Below, in pieces: positions 1 to 8,632 of a DNA stretch of 64,000 nt; the stretch's first letter is position 1; each line of letters begins with the position of its first letter. The notes beneath the pieces were generated by a model that worked only from the letters and a program-made list of their open reading frames with translations, searched no databases and was not told the DNA's origin. The stretch spans positions 3,782,001 to 3,846,000 of the forward strand of contig NZ_CP074149.1 in the NCBI RefSeq assembly GCF_019968765.1. The letters run 5' to 3'. The DNA comes from Enterobacter sp. JBIWA008. GTDB taxonomy: Bacteria > Pseudomonadota > Gammaproteobacteria > Enterobacterales > Enterobacteriaceae. Made by a program: the position numbers and the translations under genes.

Positions 1-573
<573 letters not shown>

Positions 574-585
574 GAGGTTCCTGCG

Positions 586-948
586 ATGACCATCATTTAC
601 CAGACCACCATTACCCGCATCGGCCAGAGTGCGGCCGACGCGCTGAGCGACCAGATGCTGATCACCTTCCGCGAAGGGGCGCCTGCGGATATCGAAGAGT
701 TTTGTTTTATCCACTGCCACGGCGAGCTGAAGGGTGAACTGAAGGCCGGGAGCCAGCTGGAGCTGGGCGAGGCGCGCTATGCCGTGACCGCCGTCGGCGA
801 TGTGGCCGAGCAAAACCTGCGCGAGCTGGGCCACATCACCCTGCGTTTCGACGGCCAGCCGCAGGCGGAATACCCCGGCACGGTTCACGTGGCGGGCCCG
901 GTTCCGCAGGCTGTCACCCCAGGCTGCACGTTAAAATTTGTTGCGTAA
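586..948 (+). CDS. srlB: Sorbitol PTS EIIA component SrlB
   Basis: This is the soluble IIA protein of the sorbitol phosphotransferase system, 120 residues, which passes phosphate from HPr to the IIB domain of SrlE in the cytoplasm. The histidine-bearing segment FCFIHCHGELKG near residue 45 fits the active-site region of the family. The start follows srlE closely (GAGG upstream) and the length is close to the E. coli protein (123). It sits between srlE and srlD in one transcription unit. Confidence 0.95.
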   Translation: MTIIYQTTITRIGQSAADALSDQMLITFREGAPADIEEFCFIHCHGELKGELKAGSQLELGEARYAVTAVGDVAEQNLRELGHITLRFDGQPQAEYPGTVHVAGPVPQAVTPGCTLKFVA

Positions 949-962
949 TTAAGGAGAATCAC

Positions 963-1742
963 ATGAGTCAGGTTGCCGTTGTCATTGGTGGGGGACAAAC
1001 CTTAGGCGAGTTCCTCTGCCGTGGGCTTGCCGCAGAGGGCTACCGCGTGGCGGTCGTGGACATTCAGAGTGAAAAAGCCGCCCGCGTGGCGGATACCATT
1101 AACACCGAGTTTGGCGAAGGGATGGCGTACGGGTTTGACGCCGACGCCACCAGCGAGCAGAGCGTGATGGCGCTGGCCCGCGGCGTGGACGAGATTTTTG
1201 GGCGTACCGACCTGCTGGTCTACAGCGCGGGGATTGCGAAAGCGGCCTTTATTAGCGATTTCGAACTGGGAGATTTTGACCGCTCGCTGCAGGTCAATCT
1301 GGTGGGCTATTTCCTCTGCGCCCGCGAGTTTTCCCGTCTGATGATCCGCGACGGCATTCAGGGGCGCATCATTCAGATCAACTCCAAGTCAGGGAAAGTG
1401 GGCAGCAAGCACAACTCCGGCTACAGCGCGGCGAAGTTTGGCGGCGTGGGGCTGACGCAGTCTCTGGCACTGGACCTGGCCGAATACGGCATTACCGTTC
1501 ACTCTCTGATGCTGGGCAATCTGCTGAAATCGCCGATGTTCCAGTCCCTGCTGCCGCAGTATGCCACCAAGCTCGGCATCAAAGCGGAAGAAGTGGAACA
1601 GTACTACATCGATAAAGTGCCGCTCAAGCGCGGGTGCGATTATCAGGACGTGCTGAACATGCTGCTGTTTTACGCCAGCCCGAAAGCCTCGTACTGCACC
1701 GGGCAGTCGATTAACGTCACCGGCGGGCAGGTAATGTTCTGA
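963..1742 (+). CDS. srlD: Sorbitol-6-phosphate 2-dehydrogenase SrlD
   Basis: This short-chain dehydrogenase (259 residues) oxidises imported sorbitol 6-phosphate to fructose 6-phosphate with NAD. The N-terminal nucleotide-binding loop reads VIGGGQTLGEF, the NAG-equivalent is VYSAG, and the catalytic YxxxK is in GYSAAKFGG, preceded by the serine in INSKSGK. It starts after AAGGAGA, 14 bases past srlB. Length and sequence match the E. coli enzyme throughout. It is the last of the structural srl genes; gutM and the regulators follow. Confidence 0.96.
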   Translation: MSQVAVVIGGGQTLGEFLCRGLAAEGYRVAVVDIQSEKAARVADTINTEFGEGMAYGFDADATSEQSVMALARGVDEIFGRTDLLVYSAGIAKAAFISDFELGDFDRSLQVNLVGYFLCAREFSRLMIRDGIQGRIIQINSKSGKVGSKHNSGYSAAKFGGVGLTQSLALDLAEYGITVHSLMLGNLLKSPMFQSLLPQYATKLGIKAEEVEQYYIDKVPLKRGCDYQDVLNMLLFYASPKASYCTGQSINVTGGQVMF

Positions 1743-1757
1743 ACGAGTGGGCAGATG

Positions 1758-1785
1758 CCCTCACCCTCTCCCACAGGGAGAGGGG
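1758..1785 (+). repeat. Intergenic hairpin repeat, copy A (short form)
   Basis: CCCTCACCCTCTCCC, then ACA, then GGGAGAGGGG. The 9-bp stem CCCTCTCCC/GGGAGAGGG is perfect around the loop ACA. Compared with the other three copies (12763, 34190, 52112) it lacks the CCCA/CCAG-type linker. It lies inside the srl operon between srlD and gutM, so it may act as a partial terminator or as an RNA-stabilising hairpin; that is inference. Confidence 0.85.
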
Positions 1786-1803
1786 ATAAAACAAGGAGCC
1801 GAT

Positions 1804-2163
1804 ATGGTCACCGCACTCATCACCGTTGCCGCCCTCGCCTGGATCTGCCAGATGGCGTTCGGCGGCTGGCAAATCCACCAGTTTAACCGCGCGTTTGACG
1901 CCCTGTGCCAGAAAGGTCGCGTCGGGGTCGGACGTTCCGGCGGACGCTTTAAACCGCGCGTGGTCGTCGCCGTTGCGCTGGATGAAAACAATAACGTCTG
2001 CGATTCACTCATCATGCGCGGCATGACGGTGTTTGCCCGTCCGGCGAAAATCCAGGCAATCAACGGCATTTCGCTGCAGGAATTACGGCCTGATGTGATC
2101 TTTCCCCATGATCCACTCTGTCAGAATGCACTATCATTAGCGCTTAATCTGAAACATGGATAA
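1804..2163 (+). CDS. gutM: Sorbitol operon activator GutM
   Basis: This is the 119-residue GutM (SrlM) regulator, which in E. coli acts as an activator of the sorbitol operon. It has one N-terminal hydrophobic segment (VTALITVAALAWICQMAFGG) and a small cytoplasmic part. I chose the ATG at 1804 because it has AAGGAG directly upstream and gives exactly the E. coli length; an in-frame ATG at 1747 would place the hairpin repeat inside the protein. It lies between srlD and srlR as in E. coli. Confidence 0.93.
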   Translation: MVTALITVAALAWICQMAFGGWQIHQFNRAFDALCQKGRVGVGRSGGRFKPRVVVAVALDENNNVCDSLIMRGMTVFARPAKIQAINGISLQELRPDVIFPHDPLCQNALSLALNLKHG

Positions 2164-2185
2164 TTTCGTTGTGAAAGCTATAGTC

Positions 2186-2207
2186 TTGCGAAATTATCAT
2201 TTCGCAA
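2186..2207. promoter_or_regulatory. Perfect inverted repeat before srlR
   Basis: TTGCGAAAT – TATC – ATTTCGCAA is a 9-bp perfect inverted repeat ending 19 bases before the srlR start codon. It could be an operator for SrlR (autoregulation) or an RNA hairpin close to the srlR ribosome-binding site. The palindrome is seen; its role is inferred. Confidence 0.5.
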
Positions 2208-2226
2208 CCTAAGGAACGAAGCGCCT

Positions 2227-3000
2227 ATGAAACCTCGTCAGCGGCAGGCGGCCATTCTCGAACATCTGCAAAAGCAGGGAAAATGTTCGGTAGAGGATCT
2301 GGCCCACTACTTTGACACCACCGGCACGACGATACGCAAGGACCTGGTATTGCTCGAAAACTCTGGCGCCGTCATTCGAACCTACGGCGGCGTGGTGCTC
2401 AATAAAGACGAAGCGGACCCGCCTATCGATCACAAAACGCTGATCAACACCCACCAGAAGGCGCTGATCGCCGAAGCTGCGGTGAAATTTATCCACGATG
2501 GCGACTCGATTATCCTCGACGCCGGCAGCACCGTCCTGCAGATGATCCCCCTGCTCAGCCGCTTTAATAACATCACGGTGATGACCAACAGCCTGCACAT
2601 CGTCAACGCTCTGTCGGAGTTCGACAGCGAGCAGACTATCCTGATGCCCGGCGGCACCTTCCGCAAAAAATCGGCGTCGTTTCACGGCCAGCTTGCGGAG
2701 AATGCCTTCGAGCACTTCAGCTTTGATAAACTGTTTATGGGCACCGACGGCATCGACCTGAACGCCGGCGTTACGACGTTCAACGAGGTGTTCAGCGTCA
2801 GCAAAGCGATGTGCAACGCCGCGCGGGAAGTGATTTTGATGGCAGACTCGTCGAAGTTTGGCCGCAAAAGCCCCAACATTGTCTGTAGCCTTGAAAGCGT
2901 TGATAAGCTGATTACCGACGCGGGTATCGACCCGGCGTTCAAAAAAGCGCTGGAAGAGAAAGGCATCGACGTGATCGTAACCGGAGAGAGAGATGAGTGA
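2227..3000 (+). CDS. srlR: Sorbitol operon repressor SrlR (DeoR family)
   Basis: This 257-residue DeoR-family repressor controls the sorbitol genes, probably with a sugar phosphate as ligand. The N-terminal winged helix-turn-helix covers about residues 5–60 ([20 protein letters not shown]). The C-terminal sugar-phosphate sensor has the typical LDAGST and GxDGIDL stretches. Start: ATG at 2227 after AAGGAACGAAGCGCCT. It overlaps gutQ by 8 bases, so the two are translationally coupled. A perfect palindrome lies just upstream. Confidence 0.95.
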   Translation: MKPRQRQAAILEHLQKQGKCSVEDLAHYFDTTGTTIRKDLVLLENSGAVIRTYGGVVLNKDEADPPIDHKTLINTHQKALIAEAAVKFIHDGDSIILDAGSTVLQMIPLLSRFNNITVMTNSLHIVNALSEFDSEQTILMPGGTFRKKSASFHGQLAENAFEHFSFDKLFMGTDGIDLNAGVTTFNEVFSVSKAMCNAAREVILMADSSKFGRKSPNIVCSLESVDKLITDAGIDPAFKKALEEKGIDVIVTGERDE

Positions 3001-3958
3001 TTTTCTGTTAGAAACGGCCCGCCAGACGCTGATGCTGGAACTGCAGGAAGCCAGCCGCCTGCCTGAACGTCTGGGCGAGGATTTTGTCCGCGCCGCCAAC
3101 ACCATTATCCACTGCGAAGGTAAAGTGATCGTGGCGGGCATCGGTAAATCCGGCCATATCGGCAAAAAGATTGCCGCGACCCTCGCCAGCACCGGCACCC
3201 CGGCGTTCTTCGTGCATCCTGCAGAGGCGCTGCACGGCGATCTGGGAATGATAGAAAGCCGCGACGTGATGCTGTTTATCTCCTACTCCGGTTCGGCCAA
3301 AGAGCTGGACCTGATTATTCCGCGCCTGCAGGAAAAATCGGTCGCCCTGCTGGCGATGACCGGAAAATCCCGCTCGCCGCTCGCGCTGGCCGCCAAGGCG
3401 ACGCTGGATATTTCCGTTGAGCGTGAAGCCTGTCCGATGCACCTCGCCCCGACCTCCAGCACCGTTAACACCCTGATGATGGGCGACGCGCTGGCGATGG
3501 CCGTGATGCAGGCGCGCGGCTTTAACGAAGAAGATTTCGCCCGTTCGCATCCGGCGGGCGCGCTCGGGGCACGCCTGCTCAACAAGGTTCACCACCTCAT
3601 GCGCACCGACGATGCCATTCCGCAGGTCAAACTCGATACCAGCGTCATGGACGCGATGCTGGAGCTGAGCCGCACCGGTCTGGGGCTGGTTGCGGTCTGC
3701 GATGATAGCGGGAACGTTAAGGGCGTGTTCACCGACGGTGACCTGCGCCGCTGGCTGGTGGGCGGCGGCAGGCTGGAAACCAAAGTGTCGGATGCCATGA
3801 CCAAAGGCGGGCTGACGCTCAACGCCGGGAGCCGCGCCATAGAAGCCAAAGAGGTGCTGATGAAGCGCAAAATCACCGCCGCACCGGTGGTGGATGATTC
3901 CGGCAGGCTGTGCGGCGCCATCAACCTGCAGGATTTCTATCAGGCCGGGATTATCTAA
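2993..3958 (+). CDS. gutQ: D-arabinose 5-phosphate isomerase GutQ
   Basis: This 321-residue isomerase converts D-ribulose 5-phosphate to D-arabinose 5-phosphate, the precursor of Kdo; in the srl operon it is a paralogue of KdsD. An N-terminal SIS sugar-isomerase domain (about residues 35–175, with [11 protein letters not shown] and SYSGSAKEL) is followed by two CBS domains (about 200–320, including [10 protein letters not shown]). Length equals the E. coli protein. Its stop codon overlaps the stop of the opposite-strand norR remnant, as expected for the ancestral gutQ–norR convergent pair. Confidence 0.95.
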   Translation: MSDFLLETARQTLMLELQEASRLPERLGEDFVRAANTIIHCEGKVIVAGIGKSGHIGKKIAATLASTGTPAFFVHPAEALHGDLGMIESRDVMLFISYSGSAKELDLIIPRLQEKSVALLAMTGKSRSPLALAAKATLDISVEREACPMHLAPTSSTVNTLMMGDALAMAVMQARGFNEEDFARSHPAGALGARLLNKVHHLMRTDDAIPQVKLDTSVMDAMLELSRTGLGLVAVCDDSGNVKGVFTDGDLRRWLVGGGRLETKVSDAMTKGGLTLNAGSRAIEAKEVLMKRKITAAPVVDDSGRLCGAINLQDFYQAGII

Positions 3959-4023
3959 CCCTTCAGCCCGAGGCGCTTCGCCAGCCGGTGCAGGCTGGCG
4001 ACGTCCATCTCCAGCGCCCGGGC
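3955..4023 (-). pseudogene. norR: norR 3' remnant (NO-responsive activator)
   Basis: Read on the minus strand, the bases just after gutQ encode ARALEMDVASLHRLAKRLGL then Lys-Gly and a stop. This matches the last helix of NorR, the sigma-54 activator of nitric-oxide reductase, which in E. coli ends in nearly the same residues and is convergent with gutQ. Only about 22 codons remain; further upstream in this frame there is no NorR similarity. Seen directly: the conserved C-terminal peptide in the right place and orientation. Inferred: deletion of the rest of the gene. Confidence 0.85.
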
Positions 4024-4082
4024 TAAGAACCATGCGAGAAAGTCCCATCCTGAGACGGCACTGCTCGCAGAAATAGCCCACC

Positions 4083-4286
4083 ATGATAATTAAAATATAA
4101 ATTCCGGAATTACCGCTGCATATTTTCGCTGAAGCGCAGCGTCAGGATCTGAACTGGAAAATAACCCTCGAACCGCAGGAAATGGTCGAGCGCGGTACCA
4201 ATAACAAGGGTCAGATTCGCGCTTCTGTCGTCACTGAAGACCGGATGAAGGAGGCTTTCGCTCTGCTGAAATCGCTTCCTGCTTGA
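4083..4286 (+). pseudogene. norW: norW 3' remnant with internal stop
   Basis: From ATG 4083 the frame reads MIIKI, then TAA, then [20 protein letters not shown] and on to [14 protein letters not shown] with a TGA stop. This is the C-terminal end of NorW, the NADH:flavorubredoxin reductase, which in E. coli has the PELPLH, QRQDL and DRMKEAFGLLK stretches in the same order. The stop at 4098–4100 stands where a lysine codon would be expected. norV and most of norW are gone. The piece lies in the expected position downstream of the norR remnant. Confidence 0.85.
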
Positions 4287-4705
4287 CCCAAAGCCTCCTG
4301 CCACGCTGGCTTAACCTTCTGATTTTATTATTCACCGCCTTGATATCACGGGGCTTTTTTTTACGCATTCTATTCATCAAATAAATACAAAATAGATATA
4401 TCATCGCTATCAATCCTTTATTTATAATTTCCGTGAATACTTTAATGTAAAACAGCTTAAAAGCATCATCCTGATTTATTATTTGCATCCAGCTCAGCCT
4501 GAAAATATATTCATCAGCCGGATGGCAAATCATGGCGAATTTTTATAAATAACTCAATTATCTTTCTCGCTATTTAACACAAGCGAAGAATGCGGAATAT
4601 ATTTATTCCGCAAAAGTTCTACATTTTCAGCATCTTTTTTATCGGTATGCCGCTATGCGCCAGCCATTGAGGAAGTCGCGGAGGTTGCGCCGTGCAGTAG
4701 CTGGT
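4287..4705. other. AT-rich gap without a supported gene
   Basis: This 419-base stretch separates the norW remnant from the nickel transporter. It is clearly richer in A and T than its surroundings, especially 4320–4640. A minus-strand reading frame of 100 codons (4231–4533) exists, but it runs through the norW remnant, has no family resemblance and no good ribosome-binding site, so I do not call it. No tRNA, palindrome or insertion-sequence end was recognised. Confidence 0.6.
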
Positions 4706-5728
4706 TCAGGAACGTAACACCAGCGCGTCGTAGCCGCGCCAGCGGTAGTTGACCATGGAGATCAGCCAGCAGGCGACAAACAGCCCGACCACCACAAACC
4801 CGGCGTTGCCCAGGTTGTCGTTGACCGCGCCAATCAGATCCCAGACGCCGCCGCTGAGGGCAAACTTGTCCATCAGCAGACCCAGCGCTTCCAGCCCGCC
4901 GATAAACAGCGCCACCATCACGGAGGTGCCGGTGATGGTCATGTTGTAGTAGAGCTTGCGCTGCGGCTTGTTAAACGCCCAGCTGTAGGCGCCCACCATC
5001 AACAGGTTGTCGAGGGTATCCACCAGCGCCATGCCGCTGGCGAAGAGCGCCGGGAAGATCATGATTGACCACACCGACATCCCGCTGGAGGCGCTGGCGG
5101 CAGAGATCCCCAGCACGCCAATCTCGGTGGCCGTGTCAAAGCCGAGGCCAAACAGGAAACCGACCAGGTACATCTGCCAGCTTTTATTCACCAGACGGAA
5201 GGTTTTGCCAAACAGCCAGTTCATGACGCCGCCCTGCGCAGGCAGCGTGATGTCGCCCTGCACGGGCCTGCCGCGTTTCAGCGCCTGGAAACTGCGCCAG
5301 ACGCCGCGCAGGATCACCATGTTCACCAGCGCCATTGCCAGCAGGAAGGTGGCGGAAACGGCGGTGCCAATGAGACTGCCGGTTTCGTGGAACCACGCCA
5401 TATTCTTCTGAAACGCCGTGGCGGTGGCGGCGATGGCAACGGAGGCCAGCACCACGATGGTGGAGTGCCCCAGCGAGAACCAGGCCCCCACGCCGGACGG
5501 ACGCTTGCCCTGCTGCATCATCTTACGCGTCACGGTATCAATGGCCGCGATGTGGTCAGCATCCACCGCATGGCGCAGCCCGTAGCACCACGCCAGCAGG
5601 CTGGCCGCCATCAGCGCCGTGCTGCCGCTGAAGGTGTGCCATGCCCATCCCCAGGCCAGCAGGTTTGCCATTACCAGAGCCAGCAGCAGAAGCGCGGCGC
5701 GAGGTTCGTTGCGTAACAGTCGTAACAT
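4706..5728 (-). CDS. Nickel/cobalt permease, HoxN/HupN/NixA family
   Basis: This 340-residue inner-membrane protein has about eight hydrophobic segments and the signatures of the nickel-cobalt transporter family: RHAVDADHIAAIDT in the second segment, FSLGHSTIVV, and LGFDTATEIGVLG. It probably imports nickel for the [NiFe] hydrogenase made by the hyc and hyp genes. It starts one base after the hypF stop, so hydN–hypF–permease look like one transcription unit. E. coli K-12 has no such gene here and uses NikABCDE. The ligand (Ni or Co) cannot be told from sequence alone; context favours nickel. Confidence 0.9.
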   Translation of the reverse strand: MLRLLRNEPRAALLLLALVMANLLAWGWAWHTFSGSTALMAASLLAWCYGLRHAVDADHIAAIDTVTRKMMQQGKRPSGVGAWFSLGHSTIVVLASVAIAATATAFQKNMAWFHETGSLIGTAVSATFLLAMALVNMVILRGVWRSFQALKRGRPVQGDITLPAQGGVMNWLFGKTFRLVNKSWQMYLVGFLFGLGFDTATEIGVLGISAASASSGMSVWSIMIFPALFASGMALVDTLDNLLMVGAYSWAFNKPQRKLYYNMTITGTSVMVALFIGGLEALGLLMDKFALSGGVWDLIGAVNDNLGNAGFVVVGLFVACWLISMVNYRWRGYDALVLRS

Positions 5729-5729
5729 T

Positions 5730-7946
5730 TTAAGTCCTTAGTGAACATGACCGGGCAGCGGCGATCGCCGCCTGCCCGAAGGAGATCGCTCCGTCACCTG
5801 CGGGCAGGCGCGAAGGAAAAAGAAGCGTAAAGTCAGAAAGATAATGACGCAGGCGCGCGCGCAGCAGACGGTTGTGTAACACCCCGCCGCTGAGACAGAC
5901 TGTCGACAGCGACAAGCGTCGGGCATGGCGTGCGGCGAGAAGCGCCAGCCCTTTTGCCAGCGCGTCGTGAAACGCCCAGGCGCGCTCGCAGGGCTCTGCC
6001 TGCCAGCTCAGCCACTGCTGCCAGAAATGCGCGAGGTTATCCGCGTCCAGCGTCACCGGATGATCAACACCCGCGCACTGCGCCGCCAGCGCTTCCAGCC
6101 GACAGGCCGCTTCACCTTCCCAGGATTGGGTTTCGATACCCAGCGCGCAGGCAACGGCGTCAAACAGGCGACCGCAGGACGAGGCCTGCGGCGCGTTGAT
6201 ACCGCGCCGGATCGCCGTTGCCAGCAGCGGCCAGTTCTGGCGCTGTACCGCGCGCGTTTCCGGGTATTGCTGCCAGTCAGGGACAAACGCCAGGCAGTGG
6301 GCGAGCAGGTTGCGCCACGGCTGCCGCGCCGCCAGATCGCCGCCCGGCAGCGCAACGGCAGGCAGCCCGGCCAGACGCTCGCACTCAAGATAGTTCACCC
6401 GCAGGCACTCCCCGCCCCACAGCGCCCCGTTTTCACCCATGCCGATGCCGTCCAGCGTCAGGGCAATTGCGTCTCCGCCGTCGAGCGGCCAGCCGTTTTC
6501 GGCGAGACACGCCGCCGCGTGGGCGTGATGATGCAGGACGGTTTCGACCGGCAGCCCCTGCGCCTGCGCCCACTGGCGCGCGCGGTACCCCGGATGGGCA
6601 TCGCATACCACTCGCGCCGGCTGGAAGGCGTAAATGTCCTGCATCACCGACAGCGCGGAACGCCACTGCGCTTCGACTCCCTCGTCACCGAGATCGCCAA
6701 AATGCTGGCTCAGCACCGCCTGGCTGCCACGCACCAGGCAGAAGGTGTTTTTCATCTCCGCGCCGGTGCACAGCATGGCGGGAATATTCTCGAAACCCGC
6801 AGGCAACGTGATGGCATCCGGCACAAAACCGCGCGCCCGGCGCAGCATCGCGCCGTCCCGATCCATCACCGAATCGTCCATCCGCTGCAGGATATCGCGA
6901 TTGTGCAGCAGGAAGCCGTCCGCGATATCGCCGAGCTCATTCAGCGCCTGCTGGTTGGTCATGGCAGGCGGTCTGCCGCTGAGGTTGCCGGAGGTCATCA
7001 CCAGCGGGCGCTGACAGTCCATCATCAAAAGATGCTGCAGCGGGTTAGCGGGAAGCATGATGCCAATACAATCGAGCCCCGGTGCAATCTCTTCGGGAAA
7101 CCCGGGAAGCGAGGCTTTTGGGGTCAGCACAATCGGCGCTGCGGAGGAGCGTAACAGCGTCTGGATCGCCTCCGGCACGCCGTCCGCATTGAGGATCATC
7201 ACCGCCAGCGGCTTCGACGGGCGCTGCTTGCGTGACCGTAATTTCACTATCGCCTGTGGGTTTTGCGCATCGCAGACGAAATGAAAACCGCCCAGCCCTT
7301 TGACCGCGACAATACCGCCGCTTTTCAGCATCGCCACCGCAGCGCCCAGCGCAGCCTCGCGGTCAGCGGTGATGTCGCCCGCACGCCACTCAAGCGCGGG
7401 TCCGCAGTCCGGACAGGCTACCGGCTGGGCGTGAAAGCGGCGGTCGGCAGGATTGCGGTACTCCGCTTCACAAGGCACGCAGAGCCGGAATGGCGCCATT
7501 GCCGTGGCCGGACGGTCATAGGGCATGGCGCGGATAATAGTAAACCGCGGCCCGCAGTGGGTGCAGTTGATAAACGGATAGCGATAGCGGCGCTCGCGCG
7601 GATCGCGCATTTCAGCCAGACACGCCGGACAGGTCGCGGCATCGGGGACTATCTGGGTGTCCATCGTCCCGCCCGCGCTGTGGCGGATGGTAAAATCCTC
7701 CGGCACGTGCGTCCAGGTAAACGGCTGCGTTTCAACGTGGTCAATGCGTGCCAGCGGCGGGCAGTCCTGATGCAGCCTCGCGGTAAAGGCCCCCCCATTA
7801 CCCGCGAGGCGCACCAGCACGCCCTCTCCGTCATTGCAGACGTCACCGGTCAACTGAAGCGCCTGCGCCAGCTGCCAGACGAAGGGCCGAAACCCCACGC
7901 CCTGCACCTTGCCGCGCACGCGCAGCTGTACGCCGTTACTACTCAT
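5730..7946 (-). CDS. hypF: Hydrogenase maturation carbamoyltransferase HypF
   Basis: HypF (738 residues) makes the cyanide ligand precursor of [NiFe] hydrogenases: it activates carbamoyl phosphate with ATP and passes the carbamoyl group to the C-terminal cysteine of HypE. Domains in order: acylphosphatase (about 1–90, [11 protein letters not shown]), two zinc fingers (CPAC…CTHCGPR and CVPC…CPDCGP, about 105–185), a YrdC-like domain (about 195–375) and a Kae1-like domain with the metal-binding HHHAHAA motif near residue 480. Six bases separate it from hydN upstream. Length is close to the E. coli enzyme (750). Confidence 0.96.
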   Translation of the reverse strand: MSSNGVQLRVRGKVQGVGFRPFVWQLAQALQLTGDVCNDGEGVLVRLAGNGGAFTARLHQDCPPLARIDHVETQPFTWTHVPEDFTIRHSAGGTMDTQIVPDAATCPACLAEMRDPRERRYRYPFINCTHCGPRFTIIRAMPYDRPATAMAPFRLCVPCEAEYRNPADRRFHAQPVACPDCGPALEWRAGDITADREAALGAAVAMLKSGGIVAVKGLGGFHFVCDAQNPQAIVKLRSRKQRPSKPLAVMILNADGVPEAIQTLLRSSAAPIVLTPKASLPGFPEEIAPGLDCIGIMLPANPLQHLLMMDCQRPLVMTSGNLSGRPPAMTNQQALNELGDIADGFLLHNRDILQRMDDSVMDRDGAMLRRARGFVPDAITLPAGFENIPAMLCTGAEMKNTFCLVRGSQAVLSQHFGDLGDEGVEAQWRSALSVMQDIYAFQPARVVCDAHPGYRARQWAQAQGLPVETVLHHHAHAAACLAENGWPLDGGDAIALTLDGIGMGENGALWGGECLRVNYLECERLAGLPAVALPGGDLAARQPWRNLLAHCLAFVPDWQQYPETRAVQRQNWPLLATAIRRGINAPQASSCGRLFDAVACALGIETQSWEGEAACRLEALAAQCAGVDHPVTLDADNLAHFWQQWLSWQAEPCERAWAFHDALAKGLALLAARHARRLSLSTVCLSGGVLHNRLLRARLRHYLSDFTLLFPSRLPAGDGAISFGQAAIAAARSCSLRT

Positions 7947-7952
7947 GGCGGA

Positions 7953-8498
7953 TCAGAACAGCAGAGATGACGACGTATCGAACGCCGCGCGGCGGCGCTT
8001 TTCGGCGCTCATCTGCTCAAGCTTGTCGCGATCCACGCAGACCAGCGCATGCGTCGGGCAGGCTTCCATGCAGGCCGGACCGGCGTCACGGTGGTAGCAC
8101 AGGTCACATTTGTTGGCTTCGGCTTTCTCCGCGCGCACGCTCAGCCCCATGCCGCTGTTGCGTACCACCGGACGGACAACCACCTCCATCGCGCCGTACG
8201 GGCAGGCGACCACGCAGGTTTTGCAGCCAATGCAGCGCTCCTGCATCACGTGCACAAAGCCTTTCTCGCGTTTAATCGCCCCGTTCGGGCAGACGTTCGC
8301 GCACGGTGCGTCTTCGCACTGGCGACAGATGGCGGCGGTGGAAATATTCACGCCTTTGATGACGTGGATGCGCGGCAAAAACGTGTCAGGGGTAAGCGAC
8401 GCGCAGTCCTGCTCCGCCTGATGGGAAACCACGCACGCCACTTCACAGGTACGGCAACCAATACACTTACTGGCATCGGCCATAATAAAACGGTTCAT
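7953..8498 (-). CDS. hydN: Iron-sulfur electron-transfer protein HydN
   Basis: HydN is a polyferredoxin of 181 residues associated with formate dehydrogenase-H activity. It has four cysteine clusters, CIGCRTCEVAC, CRQCEDAPCANVC, CIGCKTCVVAC and CDLC…CMEAC, enough for four [4Fe-4S] centres. I chose the ATG at 8498 (MNRFIMADASKC) because GGAGAAGCAG precedes it and E. coli HydN starts there; the frame also opens at 8513. It is first in the hydN–hypF–nickel-permease unit and has a sigma-54-like promoter upstream. Confidence 0.94.
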   Translation of the reverse strand: MNRFIMADASKCIGCRTCEVACVVSHQAEQDCASLTPDTFLPRIHVIKGVNISTAAICRQCEDAPCANVCPNGAIKREKGFVHVMQERCIGCKTCVVACPYGAMEVVVRPVVRNSGMGLSVRAEKAEANKCDLCYHRDAGPACMEACPTHALVCVDRDKLEQMSAEKRRRAAFDTSSSLLF

Positions 8499-8533
8499 CT
8501 GCTTCTCCAGCATTACAGTTATGCGCGGAGATA

Positions 8534-8549
8534 TTCATAAACCGTGCCA
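8534..8549 (-). promoter_or_regulatory. Candidate sigma-54 promoter of hydN
   Basis: On the minus strand the bases read TGGCAC-GGTTT-ATGAA. The −24 element is perfect (TTGGCACG); the −12 element is weak, GA in place of GC. Spacing is right and the predicted start would leave a leader of about 24 bases to the hydN ATG. E. coli hydN-hypF is known to be FhlA/RpoN dependent. The weak −12 element limits confidence. Confidence 0.5.
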
Positions 8550-8594
8550 ATAATTAACTTATTGATTTTATGTGAATTTAAAAATTACGGCGGC

Positions 8595-8632
8595 GCTGTC
8601 ATCGTCACTTATGACGATGACAGCTGTCGACA
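8595..8632. promoter_or_regulatory. Long palindrome and TGTCGACA, likely FhlA site of hydN
   Basis: GCTGTCATCGTCA – CTTA – TGACGATGACAGC is a perfect 13-bp inverted repeat, followed directly by TGTCGACA (8625–8632). The TGTC/GACA half-sites resemble those in the hycA–hypA gap, and the element lies about 50–100 bases upstream of the hydN sigma-54-like promoter, the usual place for FhlA binding. It also lies directly after the ascG stop, so it could be that gene's terminator, but no T-run follows in either direction. Confidence 0.5.

Noticed and set aside
2209..3198. Minus-strand open frame of 329 codons opposite srlR/gutQ
   Set aside because: It is a shadow; srlR and gutQ on the plus strand match known proteins along their full length.
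4231..4533. Minus-strand reading frame of 100 codons in the AT-rich gap
   Set aside because: It runs across the norW remnant, shows no family resemblance and lacks a convincing ribosome-binding site.
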